Shown here: positions 1-8,240 of the stretch, in pieces | How the letters are laid out: each line of letters opens with the position of its first letter | Position numbering within the stretch: the stretch's first letter is position 1 | NCBI RefSeq assembly: GCF_900109345.1 | Contig: NZ_FNZN01000003.1 | Coordinates: 62,001-126,000, forward strand | Length of the DNA stretch: 64,000 nucleotides | Origin: Maribacter orientalis | GTDB taxonomy: Bacteria > Bacteroidota > Bacteroidia > Flavobacteriales > Flavobacteriaceae | Direction of reading: 5' to 3' | Position numbers and translations under genes: made by a program | The notes under the pieces: model-generated | Databases searched by the model: none | Seen by the model: only the letters and a program-made list of their open reading frames with translations | Told to the model about the DNA's origin: nothing

Positions 1-2
1 CT

Positions 3-1385
3 ATAAATGGATTGGAAGATTTGCGAGAATTGGCAGCTGAATGTAAAGAAGGTGGCGATGATGACGATATAGAGTGTATTGATTTTGTCTACCCAATAAC
101 CCTGTTCACTTTTAATGTGAATTTAGAGCAAACAAGCTCTGTTGTTGTAGAAAGTGATCGCGATTTACGATTGTTCTTTAAAGATTTGGGCGATGATAAT
201 TTAATCAGTTTTGATTTTCCTATCTCCCTAAAATTATATGATGAAACTATTCTTACGGTAGAAAGCAATGAAGAATTGGCGACAGCAATCGAGAATGCAA
301 AAGATATGTGTGATGAAGACGACGACGATGATTATAATGATGATGATTTCAATGAAGATGAATTTAAAAATGAATTGGTGGAATGTGTTTGGTTCGTTAC
401 AGAAATAAAAAGAAATGCTGTTGATCAGACCCCACAATATGAAAACTACATTTTAAACTTTAAAGAAGATGGTACCGTAGTAACCGGTTTTTCAGGAGCT
501 ACAACTTTTGAAGGAACTTGGAGCTCAACCGTAGGTGATGACGGTGCGAAACTAACTATGGAATTTGATGTGACTACCGATTTTAACCTAGAATGGAACG
601 TGTATGATTTAGGTGATGATAAAATTAAACTGTACAGCGATGATAGTAACCGAATTGTTATGAAACAATTTTGTCTGGAAGACTTGCCAAATACCAACGC
701 AGATAGTTTAAGGGAGATACTTAAAGAGTGTGCTTGGATTATTAAAGGTATAGAATTACAAAATGAGGATTTTGATAGGGTTTTAGGTTATGAATTTCAA
801 TTTATGGCTGAAGGCATGTTAACCTTAAGTAATGGTGTCAATACTTCCGAAGGAACATGGGAAATTAAATTGAATACAGGGCAAGAATTGGTTATGGCTA
901 TTGAAATGCCAGATGAATCTGGGGTAAGTTTTGAATGGCCAATTCGTGAAATGTTCAATGATAGATTAAGATTTGAAGCAGACGAAATTGGATACGAATT
1001 GAACCTACAACGTGTATGTGACAACAATTCTACCGATGGAGATGTTGCGGAAATAAGAAATTTTGTGATGGGTGGTGAATGGTTAGTAGCTACCTATGTA
1101 GAAGGTGATGTCGATATGACCAGTTTGTTTGGCGGATACAGTTTAGAATTTATGGCTGAACATCAAATTTCCATTATGGAAGGTGGCGAAGCTTTTGGAG
1201 CCGGATTATGGAGGGTACTTAGAAATAGTGATGAGAAGCTTAAAGTATATTTAAACTTTGGTGAAAATAGCCCTTTCAATGAGCTAACGGATGATTGGGA
1301 TTTTGTATCCGTAGTTGATGGTAGATTAGAACTTAAAGACATTAGCGGTGATGGAACCATAACCACATTGGTATTAGAAAAGTAA
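3..1385 (+). CDS. Acidic secreted protein with three lipocalin-like modules (5' end outside window)
   Basis: The reading frame is open to the left edge, so the start and any signal peptide are missing; about 460 residues are visible. The first ~95 residues form a separate module (ECIDFVYPITLF..., ending near SNEELATAIENA). An Asp-rich linker (DEDDDDDYNDDD) follows at about residues 101-112. Then come three similar beta-rich modules of ~100 residues, each with a W near the start, a Y..F.F/Y.LEF strand, a GTW or GLW motif, and a hydrophobic last strand. This is the look of lipocalin-like domains in Flavobacteriaceae surface proteins. The third module closely resembles the next gene. Binding partner and function are unknown. 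The Asp-rich linker could bind Ca2+ (inference). A hairpin terminator follows the stop. Confidence 0.75.
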   Translation: MNGLEDLRELAAECKEGGDDDDIECIDFVYPITLFTFNVNLEQTSSVVVESDRDLRLFFKDLGDDNLISFDFPISLKLYDETILTVESNEELATAIENAKDMCDEDDDDDYNDDDFNEDEFKNELVECVWFVTEIKRNAVDQTPQYENYILNFKEDGTVVTGFSGATTFEGTWSSTVGDDGAKLTMEFDVTTDFNLEWNVYDLGDDKIKLYSDDSNRIVMKQFCLEDLPNTNADSLREILKECAWIIKGIELQNEDFDRVLGYEFQFMAEGMLTLSNGVNTSEGTWEIKLNTGQELVMAIEMPDESGVSFEWPIREMFNDRLRFEADEIGYELNLQRVCDNNSTDGDVAEIRNFVMGGEWLVATYVEGDVDMTSLFGGYSLEFMAEHQISIMEGGEAFGAGLWRVLRNSDEKLKVYLNFGENSPFNELTDDWDFVSVVDGRLELKDISGDGTITTLVLEK

Positions 1386-1394
1386 GAACCCAAG

Positions 1395-1430
1395 GTCTTC
1401 TGAAAATCTTTTCAGAAGGCTTTTATTTTA
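1395..1430 (+). terminator. Rho-independent terminator
   Basis: A 12-bp stem (GTCTTCTGAAAA / TTTTCAGAAGGC, one G-U pair) with a 2-nt loop is followed by a T-rich run. It separates the large acidic gene from the next lipoprotein gene. Confidence 0.75.
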
Positions 1431-1444
1431 AATATTAACCTTAA

Positions 1445-1942
1445 ATGAAAACTATGAAACTAGAACACATAAAGTCTATCCTATTACTATTAATGACATT
1501 TATGTTTTTTTCTTGTGATTCTTCAGATGACAATGTTGAAAATAGTGTAATGGACTTGACCGAAATTAACGCTACTGCTACTTCTGGGTCCTGGGTGGTA
1601 GCACGATTTGAGGAAGACGGTGTTGATCAAACCAGTAATTTTTTAGGTTATTCGTTCACCTTTGATATAGATGGTATTTTGAATGTTGCCAAGGAAGACC
1701 TATTAATAACGGGAAGCTGGTCCATTACCTCAGATTCAAATAGTAATTACAATGATGATAGTTCTCTTGATGCCGATTCAAATGACGATGTTGATTTTAA
1801 TATCTTCTTTTCTTCAACTTCAAATTTTGAGGAACTATCGGAAGATTGGGAGATAGTTTCTTATACTGAAACTAGAATAGAATTAAAACATATAAGTGGA
1901 GGAGATGGTAGTATTGATGTTCTTGTTTTTGAAAAACAATAA
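1445..1942 (+). CDS. Lipocalin-like lipoprotein, paralogous to the last module of the upstream gene
   Basis: 165 aa. The N-terminus is a type II signal peptide with hydrophobic core LLLLMTFMFF and lipobox FFSC, then the acidic stretch DSSDDN, which fits the lipoprotein export signal for surface display in Bacteroidota. Residues ~45-165 align by eye with the last module of the preceding gene: GSWVVA.FEEDGVDQTS / GEWLVATYVEGDVDMTS, then LSEDWEIVS / LTDDWDFVS, and an HISGGDGS-like end. An Asp/Ser/Asn-rich insertion lies near residues 100-118. A terminator separates the two genes, so they may be expressed separately. Role unknown; small-ligand or polysaccharide binding is a guess. Confidence 0.8.
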   Translation: MKTMKLEHIKSILLLLMTFMFFSCDSSDDNVENSVMDLTEINATATSGSWVVARFEEDGVDQTSNFLGYSFTFDIDGILNVAKEDLLITGSWSITSDSNSNYNDDSSLDADSNDDVDFNIFFSSTSNFEELSEDWEIVSYTETRIELKHISGGDGSIDVLVFEKQ

Positions 1943-1972
1943 TTTATAATGGTTATACGAATAAAAAATTAA

Positions 1973-2086
1973 AACATCCAGAAATATACCGTCAACAGTA
2001 AAGAGTTGGGCCTCGTTGGCGGTATTGATGGAAGTTTTAACCTAGGAGTTTATGAAAATGTAATTCCTTTTTTGCCCCACAAGTAA
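1973..2086 (+). pseudogene. Orphan 3' coding tail of a lost gene
   Basis: A 37-codon open stretch without a start codon follows a stop. It reads QKYTVNSKELGLVGG then IDGSFNLGVYENVIPF and ends in LPHK. The Gly/Leu/Val-rich, protein-like composition is unlike random AT-rich sequence. It ends five bases before a good terminator, as the last residues of a real gene would. The parent family is not recognised. A chance open frame remains possible. Confidence 0.3.
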
Positions 2087-2090
2087 CTTT

Positions 2091-2123
2091 AGAGCATCCA
2101 TTTTTTAATGGGTGCTCTTTTGT
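2091..2123 (+). terminator. Rho-independent terminator
   Basis: Stem AGAGCATCCATT / AATGGGTGCTCT (12 bp, one G-U) with a 4-nt loop, then TTTTG. It sits just after the orphan coding tail and upstream of the ffh promoter. Confidence 0.75.
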
Positions 2124-2169
2124 TTTGTATATTTTGGGGTTCTTGCTACGGAATTAGCATTGATATTAT

Positions 2170-2177
2170 TAAATTTG
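2170..2177 (+). promoter_or_regulatory. Candidate -7 box for ffh
   Basis: TAAATTTG matches the Bacteroidota primary-sigma -7 consensus TAnnTTTG. A TTG at 2143-2145 could be the -33 element, with 24-nt spacing that is slightly long. The predicted transcript start would lie ~15 nt before the ATG at 2200. Confidence 0.45.
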
Positions 2178-2199
2178 TACCCCCTTAAAAAAGAAAAGA

Positions 2200-3537
2200 A
2201 TGTTCGATAATTTAAGCGATAAGCTAGATAAAGCTCTACATGTACTAAAAGGTCATGGTCAGATTACAGAAATTAATGTTGCGGAGACTACCAAAGAAGT
2301 ACGCCGAGCCTTATTAGATGCGGATGTTAACTTTAAAATAGCCAAAGAATTTACCAATAGGGTAAAAGAAAAGGCATTGGGGCAAAACGTATTAACGACG
2401 TTACAGCCAGGTCAGTTAATGGTTAAGATCGTGAAGGATGAACTTACCCAATTAATGGGTGGCGAATCTGAAGGTATTAATCTATCAGGTAATCCATCGG
2501 TTATTTTAATGACAGGTTTACAAGGATCTGGTAAAACTACCTTTTCAGGGAAGCTTGCGAATTTTCTAAAAACAAAAAAATCTAAAAAACCATTATTGGT
2601 CGCTTGTGATGTATATCGTCCGGCGGCGATAGATCAGTTGCATGTAGTCGGTGATCAAATTGGCGTGCCAGTTTATTCTGATCGAGAAAATAATGACCCT
2701 GTTGCAATTGCACAAGCTGGTATTGCAAAAGCAAAAGCAGAAGGTTACAATGTTGTTATTATTGATACCGCTGGTCGTTTGGCAGTTGATGAGAAAATGA
2801 TGGCAGAGATATCTGACATCCATAAAGGGATACAACCTCAAGAAACTTTATTTGTTGTCGATTCAATGACAGGGCAAGATGCTGTAAATACGGCTAAAGC
2901 TTTTAATGATATCTTGAATTTTGATGGTGTTATTTTAACCAAGTTAGATGGTGATACCCGTGGTGGTGCCGCTATATCTATTAAATCGGTTGTAGATAAA
3001 CCAATTAAATTTATCGGTACGGGTGAAAAGATGGAGGCGATTGATGTCTTCTATCCATCACGTATGGCAGACCGTATTTTGGGTATGGGTGATGTTATTT
3101 CGCTTGTAGAAAGAGCTCAAGAGCAGTTTGACGAAGAAGAGGCTAGAAAGATTCAGAAGAAAATTGCAAAAAATAAATTCGGATTCGATGATTTCTTAAG
3201 CCAAATTCAACAAATTAAGAAAATGGGTAATATGAAAGACCTTATGGGGATGATACCTGGCGCAGGTAAAGCTCTTAAAGGCCTAGATATTGATGACGAT
3301 GCCTTTAAGCATATTGAGGCAATCATCTATTCTATGACTCCTGAAGAGCGTTCAACGCCTTCAAAATTAGATGCAAGTAGAAAAAAGAGAATTGCCAAGG
3401 GTGCTGGTAGAGAAGTGCAAGAAATAAACCAATTATTGAAGCAGTTCGACCAAATGAGCAAAATGATGAAAATGATGCAAGGTGGTGGTGGTAAGAAGAT
3501 GATGCAGATGATGGGCGCCATGAAAGGAATGAAATAG
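2200..3537 (+). CDS. ffh: Signal recognition particle protein Ffh (SRP54)
   Basis: 445 aa, normal family length. Ffh binds SRP RNA and signal sequences of nascent membrane proteins and delivers ribosomes to FtsY by paired GTP hydrolysis. An N-terminal helical bundle (residues 1-90) is followed by the G domain: P-loop GLQGSGKTT at ~106-114, DTAGRL at ~188-193, and TKLDGDTRGGAA at ~247-258. The C-terminal M domain (~330-445) ends in the expected Met-rich helices (MMKMMQ, KKMMQMM). folD follows after 33 bp, so the two may be co-transcribed. Confidence 0.98.
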   Translation: MFDNLSDKLDKALHVLKGHGQITEINVAETTKEVRRALLDADVNFKIAKEFTNRVKEKALGQNVLTTLQPGQLMVKIVKDELTQLMGGESEGINLSGNPSVILMTGLQGSGKTTFSGKLANFLKTKKSKKPLLVACDVYRPAAIDQLHVVGDQIGVPVYSDRENNDPVAIAQAGIAKAKAEGYNVVIIDTAGRLAVDEKMMAEISDIHKGIQPQETLFVVDSMTGQDAVNTAKAFNDILNFDGVILTKLDGDTRGGAAISIKSVVDKPIKFIGTGEKMEAIDVFYPSRMADRILGMGDVISLVERAQEQFDEEEARKIQKKIAKNKFGFDDFLSQIQQIKKMGNMKDLMGMIPGAGKALKGLDIDDDAFKHIEAIIYSMTPEERSTPSKLDASRKKRIAKGAGREVQEINQLLKQFDQMSKMMKMMQGGGGKKMMQMMGAMKGMK

Positions 3538-3570
3538 TAAACGAGCAACACTAACTTAAAAGAGACGGAT

Positions 3571-4455
3571 ATGGAATTATTGGATGGTAAAAAAGTATCC
3601 AATCAGATAAAAGAAGAAATCAAGGCTGAGGTTGCCAAGATGAGGGAAAGAGGAGAAAAGGTACCACATTTAGCTGCTATAATTGTAGGAAATGATGGTG
3701 CTAGTTTAACTTATGTAGGCAGTAAAGTGCGTTCTTGCGAGCGTGTAGGATTTGAGTCTACCCTAGTGCAAATGCCCAGTACAACTTCTGAACAAGAATT
3801 ATTGAGAAAAATAAAGGAGCTGAATCAAGATGATAATATTGATGGCTTTATTGTTCAATTACCTCTTCCAGAGCAGATAGATACCCAAAAGGTAATTATG
3901 GCTGTAGATCCAGATAAGGATGTTGATGGTTTTCACCCTACTAATTTTGGTAAAATGGCTTTAGATATGAGTACGTTTATACCAGCAACTCCTTTTGGTA
4001 TTCTTGAGTTGTTAGAGCGTTATAAGGTTGATACCAAAGGAAAACATACAGTCGTTATTGGTCGTAGTCATATTGTAGGTAGGCCAATGAGTATTTTAAT
4101 GGGTAGAAAAGGATGGCCGGGGAACTCTACGGTTACACTAACCCATAGCGAAACAAAGAACATTACTCAGATTATTTCACAGGCAGATATAGTAATTTCT
4201 GCATTAGGGGTGCCTAATTTCCTTAAAGCAGAAATGGTTAAGGATGATGCAGTTGTAATTGATGTAGGTATTACTAGAGTACCAGATGATACCAAAGAAA
4301 AAGGATATTATATTACGGGAGATGTTGATTTTGAGAACGTAAGTAAAAAAGCATCTTTTATTACTCCCGTTCCTGGTGGGGTTGGTCCTATGACTATAGC
4401 GATGTTGTTGAAAAATACATTACTGGCACGTGAAAGACATAGAAGTAGAAACTAA
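3571..4455 (+). CDS. folD: Methylenetetrahydrofolate dehydrogenase / cyclohydrolase FolD
   Basis: 294 aa. This cytosolic bifunctional enzyme of one-carbon metabolism oxidises 5,10-methylene-THF with NADP+ and hydrolyses the methenyl product to 10-formyl-THF. Seen are the substrate-site YVGSK (residues ~50-54, with the catalytic Lys), the DGFIVQLPLP motif near 91-100, PDKDVDGFHP, the dinucleotide-site GRSHIVGRPMS near 160, and the C-terminal PVPGGVGPMT signature. It is 33 bp behind ffh, and a terminator follows. Confidence 0.97.
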   Translation: MELLDGKKVSNQIKEEIKAEVAKMRERGEKVPHLAAIIVGNDGASLTYVGSKVRSCERVGFESTLVQMPSTTSEQELLRKIKELNQDDNIDGFIVQLPLPEQIDTQKVIMAVDPDKDVDGFHPTNFGKMALDMSTFIPATPFGILELLERYKVDTKGKHTVVIGRSHIVGRPMSILMGRKGWPGNSTVTLTHSETKNITQIISQADIVISALGVPNFLKAEMVKDDAVVIDVGITRVPDDTKEKGYYITGDVDFENVSKKASFITPVPGGVGPMTIAMLLKNTLLARERHRSRN

Positions 4456-4476
4456 TTTCTGTTGAAATAGATACCT

Positions 4477-4510
4477 AACCTTCATCTTTAATTAGTTGAA
4501 GGTTTTTTAT
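4477..4510. terminator. Bidirectional terminator between folD and the small lipoprotein gene
   Basis: Inverted repeat AACCTTCA / TGAAGGTT with a 12-nt loop and a T run on the plus strand. On the minus strand the stop of the 48-aa lipoprotein gene lies inside it, so the hairpin serves convergent genes, more weakly on the minus side. Confidence 0.65.
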
Positions 4511-4653
4511 TGTGGTAATTTTTTCATCGTAAAACCTGTTTCCGTGCTATCATTAGGAGTTAAAATATCGATATCGTTGCTATCATCATACTCACAACTA
4601 GCCATTATGGCAAGCGAAATACCGATCAAAAAAGTAAATATTAATTTTTTCAT
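4507..4653 (-). CDS. 48-residue lipoprotein
   Basis: A short minus-strand gene. The ATG at 4653 opens a type II signal peptide: MKK, hydrophobic LIFTFLIGISLAIM, lipobox MASC. The mature part starts EYDDSNDID, giving the acidic residues after Cys expected for surface lipoproteins. The mature peptide has only ~29 residues, ends MKKLPQ, and has no recognisable fold. Its stop overlaps the terminator shared with folD. A perfect lipoprotein signal in so short a frame argues against chance. Function unknown. Confidence 0.65.
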   Translation of the reverse strand: MKKLIFTFLIGISLAIMASCEYDDSNDIDILTPNDSTETGFTMKKLPQ

Positions 4654-4875
4654 AACAGTTATTGTTTATGTGAAGACCATATATGGTGTTATGGTAAAAC
4701 GTTTTTTCGATAAGATTGTTATTTGAAATCGCTTAATAATTAACCACTATAAAAGGTTTTACCATTAAATTCCTTGATGTTATTATTGTCCTAATAGAAT
4801 ATTGCCTAAGTTTATTCGAGCAATAGATTTATTTATAATTTTAAAAGCTAATGTGTTTCTGTAGCTCTACTATAT

Positions 4876-5928
4876 ATGAAATTAAACCACTTTTTTGATT
4901 CTTCAGTTGACATGCTTTGTATTGCGAATTATGATGGTTATTTCGTAGAAGTAAATCCGGCATTTATGAAATTATTGGGGTTCTCAAGAGAGGAATTAAT
5001 GTCTAAAAAAATAAATGATTTTGTTTTTGAACACGACAAAAATTCAACACAAGAAATTAGAGAGGGGATTCATAAAAATAAAAAACTCATAAATTTTCAA
5101 AATAGGTATGTTAGCAAGCTTGGTGAAATCGTGTGGTTGTCATGGAGTGCTGTTCCTGTTGATTCAGAAAAATTGGTTTATGCCATTGCTAGAGATATTA
5201 CAGATGAAATGAATCTTAAGAATGAACGAATACTTGAATTCACTAAATTAAAAAGTGTTAATGAAGACCTTATTCGATTAAACTACACGACTTCTCATGA
5301 TTTAAGAGCACCAATTAATAATTTAATCTCTCTTTTTGATGTTCTTGATTATTCGGTGATTAAGGATGAAGATACAATGCAAATTTTACGCTATATGGAA
5401 GTTTCCGCAAAAGGTGTAAAGGAGTCGTTAGAAAGTTATTTGAATTTAATTGAAAATGCAAGTAAAGGGTTACATAGTCTTACGGAGGTGTTTTTTGATA
5501 ACACTTTAGCGAAAACTAGAAGTACGTTAAGTGCTATCATAAAAGGCTCTCAATGTCAAATCGATTCCGACTTTTCAAATTGTGAGAGTGTTTATTTTGA
5601 TAATGCTTACATGGAAAGTATTTTCTTGAACTTGATGACGAATTCTATTAAATATACAATACCGGGTAGTCATCCTAAAATGGTAATAAGAACTGAAATT
5701 CAAGATGGCAAGAAGGTCTTACTATTTAAGGATTATGGGCAAGGCTTTAATATGGAAAAGGATGGTGACAAGATTTTCGGATTAAATCAACGTTTCAATG
5801 ATACACAAGAAGGGAAAGGGATTGGTTTGTATTTAATTCATAACCAAATTCATAGTTTAGGTGGTTCAATATCTGTAGAAAGTGAACCTAACAAAGGAGC
5901 TACCTTTAGTGTTGTGTTTCCTGCATGA
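4876..5928 (+). CDS. PAS-domain sensor histidine kinase, apparently cytoplasmic
   Basis: 350 aa. Residues ~1-110 form a PAS domain (CIANYDGYFVEVNPAF, then an IARDIT PAC-like end). The dimerisation/phosphoacceptor helix carries SHDLRAPINN with the His near residue 142. The C-terminal HATPase has the N box (LMTNSIKYT), G1 (DYGQGF) and G2 (GKGIGLYL). There is no signal peptide or membrane segment, so it probably senses an internal or diffusible cue. No response regulator is adjacent, so it is an orphan kinase as far as the window shows. The next gene, a secreted esterase, starts 104 bp downstream on the same strand, but a functional link is not shown. Confidence 0.9.
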   Translation: MKLNHFFDSSVDMLCIANYDGYFVEVNPAFMKLLGFSREELMSKKINDFVFEHDKNSTQEIREGIHKNKKLINFQNRYVSKLGEIVWLSWSAVPVDSEKLVYAIARDITDEMNLKNERILEFTKLKSVNEDLIRLNYTTSHDLRAPINNLISLFDVLDYSVIKDEDTMQILRYMEVSAKGVKESLESYLNLIENASKGLHSLTEVFFDNTLAKTRSTLSAIIKGSQCQIDSDFSNCESVYFDNAYMESIFLNLMTNSIKYTIPGSHPKMVIRTEIQDGKKVLLFKDYGQGFNMEKDGDKIFGLNQRFNDTQEGKGIGLYLIHNQIHSLGGSISVESEPNKGATFSVVFPA

Positions 5929-6032
5929 TAAATTTTATTTATATATAAGTATTGCTAAAAAATTATTTTTCAATTCAATCTTCGCTGTAGTGTTTTCATT
6001 AATTATCTTTAATGGTATAATCAACATCCACC

Positions 6033-7763
6033 ATGAAAAAACAAATATTTGCTATCGTATTTCTGTTTGCTCTTTTAGTTAGTTGTGAAAAAGTTGTTAA
6101 ACCGGTTCATGATATAAATGTCATATTCGATGAAAGTTTAAGCGATACACTATTAGATGGTAGATTGTTATTAATGTTATCTACAGATGATAGTGATGAA
6201 CCTCGATTTCAAATTAACGATGGTTTAAATACTCAAATTATTTTTGGGGTTAATGTTAATGATTGGGCGCCTAATACTCCAATTACATTTGATGCTTCAG
6301 TATTTGGATACCCTTATTCGAGTTTAAAAGAAATTCCACCAGGCGAATATAATGTGCAAGCCCTTTTGAATGTGTATGAAACTTTCGATTTGGCTACAGG
6401 GCAAACAGTAAAATTGCCAATGGATAATGGTGAAGGTCAGCAGTGGCAACGTTCACCTGGTAATTTATATAGTAAACCTTTTAAAATTAGGGTTGCTAGC
6501 AATGGTTTTGAAAATGTATCCGTTGAGCTTGACCAAGTAATACCTCCAATAGAAGAACCAGAGGATACGAAGTGGATAAAACATGTTAAAGTAAAGTCAG
6601 AAAAACTATCCGAATTTTGGGGGCGAGATACGTATTTAGGAGCCCATGTTTTACTTCCAAAAGGATTTGAAGAACATCCAGAAGCTAAATACCCGCTAAT
6701 GGTATTTCATGGTCATTTTCCTTCTGATTTTGGCGGATTCAGAACAACTCCTCCAGATCCTAAAATGAAACCTGAATATTCAGAACGGTTTAATTTAGAA
6801 GGGTACAATGTTATTGAGCAACAGGAAGCTTATGATTTTTATAAACGGTGGAATGAGCCAGATTTTCCTCGTTTTATTATAATTGAAATTCAACATCCAA
6901 CACCATATTATGACGATTCTTATGCTGTAAATTCAGCAAGTCAAGGTCCTTATGGCGATGCGATTACTTATGAGTTGATTCCCGAAATAGAAAAACAGTT
7001 CAGGGGAATAGGTGAAGGTTGGTCACGATTTTTGTACGGAGGTTCTACGGGTGGTTGGGAAGCCTTAGCGGTACAGGTCAACTATCCAGAAGAGTACAAC
7101 GGTTGTTTTGCCGCTTGTCCTGATCCTATCGATTTTAGGGCGTATACCTTAACGAACATTTATGACGATGAAAATGCCTATTATTACCCAAGCGCCCATA
7201 AGAAACTAGAGGTGCCTTCGCATCGTAATTACTTAGGTCAAATACAATCTACATTAAGGCAGGGTAACCATTTAGAATTGGTTTTAGGAGATAAGTCGAG
7301 ATCGGGCCAACAATGGGATATTTGGGAAGCAACCTATTCGCCACAAGGTGATGATGGCTATCCGGTAAGAATATGGGATAAAAAGACAGGAAAGATAAAC
7401 CATAAGGTTGCTGAGTATTGGAAAGAGAATTTTGATTTACGATATATTTTAGAACGCGATTGGGATAAGCTGGGTGACAATCTAAAAGGTAAAATTCATA
7501 TTTACTGTGGTGACATGGATAATTATTATTTGAACAACGCGGTTTATTTAATGGAAGATTTTTTAGAAAGTACTACTGATCCCTATTATGAAGGCGAGGT
7601 ATTGTATGGTGACCGAGCAGAACATTGTTGGAACGGTGATCCAGAGCAACCAAATGCGATAACCCGTTTGCGTTATAACAGTATGTACGTGCCTAAAATT
7701 ATGGAACGTATCGCATCAAGTGCCCCGGAAGGAGCTGATTTAACTAGTTGGAGGTATCAATAA
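6033..7763 (+). CDS. Secreted lipoprotein esterase-like alpha/beta hydrolase
   Basis: 576 aa. A type II signal peptide (MKKQIF..., lipobox LVSC at residue 18) predicts a membrane-anchored envelope protein. Residues ~30-180 form a beta-rich N-terminal domain. The C-terminal half is a putative-esterase (esterase D-like) fold: MVFHGHFPSDFGGF as the oxyanion region, nucleophile elbow GGSTGGWEA with Ser near residue 338, GDMDNYY as the likely acid region, and AEHCWNG as the likely catalytic His region near the end. The natural ester is unknown; carbohydrate acyl esters are plausible. The stop is immediately followed by a degraded insertion element. Confidence 0.8.
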   Translation: MKKQIFAIVFLFALLVSCEKVVKPVHDINVIFDESLSDTLLDGRLLLMLSTDDSDEPRFQINDGLNTQIIFGVNVNDWAPNTPITFDASVFGYPYSSLKEIPPGEYNVQALLNVYETFDLATGQTVKLPMDNGEGQQWQRSPGNLYSKPFKIRVASNGFENVSVELDQVIPPIEEPEDTKWIKHVKVKSEKLSEFWGRDTYLGAHVLLPKGFEEHPEAKYPLMVFHGHFPSDFGGFRTTPPDPKMKPEYSERFNLEGYNVIEQQEAYDFYKRWNEPDFPRFIIIEIQHPTPYYDDSYAVNSASQGPYGDAITYELIPEIEKQFRGIGEGWSRFLYGGSTGGWEALAVQVNYPEEYNGCFAACPDPIDFRAYTLTNIYDDENAYYYPSAHKKLEVPSHRNYLGQIQSTLRQGNHLELVLGDKSRSGQQWDIWEATYSPQGDDGYPVRIWDKKTGKINHKVAEYWKENFDLRYILERDWDKLGDNLKGKIHIYCGDMDNYYLNNAVYLMEDFLESTTDPYYEGEVLYGDRAEHCWNGDPEQPNAITRLRYNSMYVPKIMERIASSAPEGADLTSWRYQ

Positions 7764-8129
7764 ACTAATTAATAAAAACCCGTTGTGCATTTTAAACAAT
7801 GCTTATTTTAATGTTATTAACATTTCGGTTGAATACGACCTTGTTGATGAACTGAACAATCGTCAGAGCCGATATTTTCGATAGTATCCTTGTTTTGAAG
7901 CCTTCGAAGGACTTGGCATAGTTTCTTCTTATCATGAACTGGTCGCAGAATTATGAGAACAGCGTTTCTATTCTTTTTCTTGACTTTCGTTAGATATAGG
8001 GCTGTTCCCTGTAGTTCTTTTGGTTGCTATGCATCAGTGTATCGAGTTTGATACTTCTGGTCTCGAACAGGTTCAGTTGGTGTTCCAAATCAAAATGCAC
8101 AACGGGTTAATAAAAGTAAACTAATTAAT
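7761..8129 (-). mobile_element. Internally deleted IS982-family element
   Basis: Perfect 17-bp inverted repeats AACCCGTTGTGCATTTT at 7777-7793 and (complement) 8092-8108 bound a 332-bp unit. On the minus strand the interior encodes a C-terminal transposase remnant (RKSRKRIETLFS, then FCDQFMIRRNYAKSFEGF) typical of IS982 transposases, with two in-frame stops replacing residues. About two thirds of the transposase is missing. The flanks carry an identical 13-bp direct repeat, TAAACTAATTAAT, at 7761-7773 and 8117-8129. This is longer than a usual IS982 target duplication and not flush with the inverted repeats, so it may be partly coincidental. The element is non-autonomous but could be moved in trans. 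Confidence 0.8.
7792..8089 (-). pseudogene. IS982 transposase C-terminal fragment
   Basis: Read on the minus strand, the frame runs DLEHQLNLFETRSIKL, then HSNQKNYREQPYI-stop-RKSRKRIETLFS-stop-FCDQFMIRRNYAKSF, and ends INKVVFNRNVNNIKISIV with its stop inside the left inverted repeat. Two stop codons (at the Q of the usual FSQLCDQF and just before RKS) and loss of the N-terminal catalytic part make it non-functional. Confidence 0.75.
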
Positions 8130-8240
8130 TATGTTTTGTTTTTTCAAATCAATAGTAGACTATCGATTTAAATTAAAAACTATTAAACAAAATAGATTTT
8201 AATTAAAAAAATCTGTATTTTAAGTTAAAATTTTAACTAT

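Noticed and set aside
101-400. GAT/GAC-rich stretch as a DNA repeat array
   Set aside because: It is the codon pattern of an Asp-rich protein linker, not a tandem nucleotide repeat.
4496-4726. 76-codon plus-strand open frame after folD
   Set aside because: It is the antisense of the 48-aa lipoprotein gene and begins inside the terminator; composition is not protein-like.
5882-6082. 66-codon plus-strand frame between the histidine kinase and the esterase
   Set aside because: It overlaps both genes in another frame and has no features of its own.
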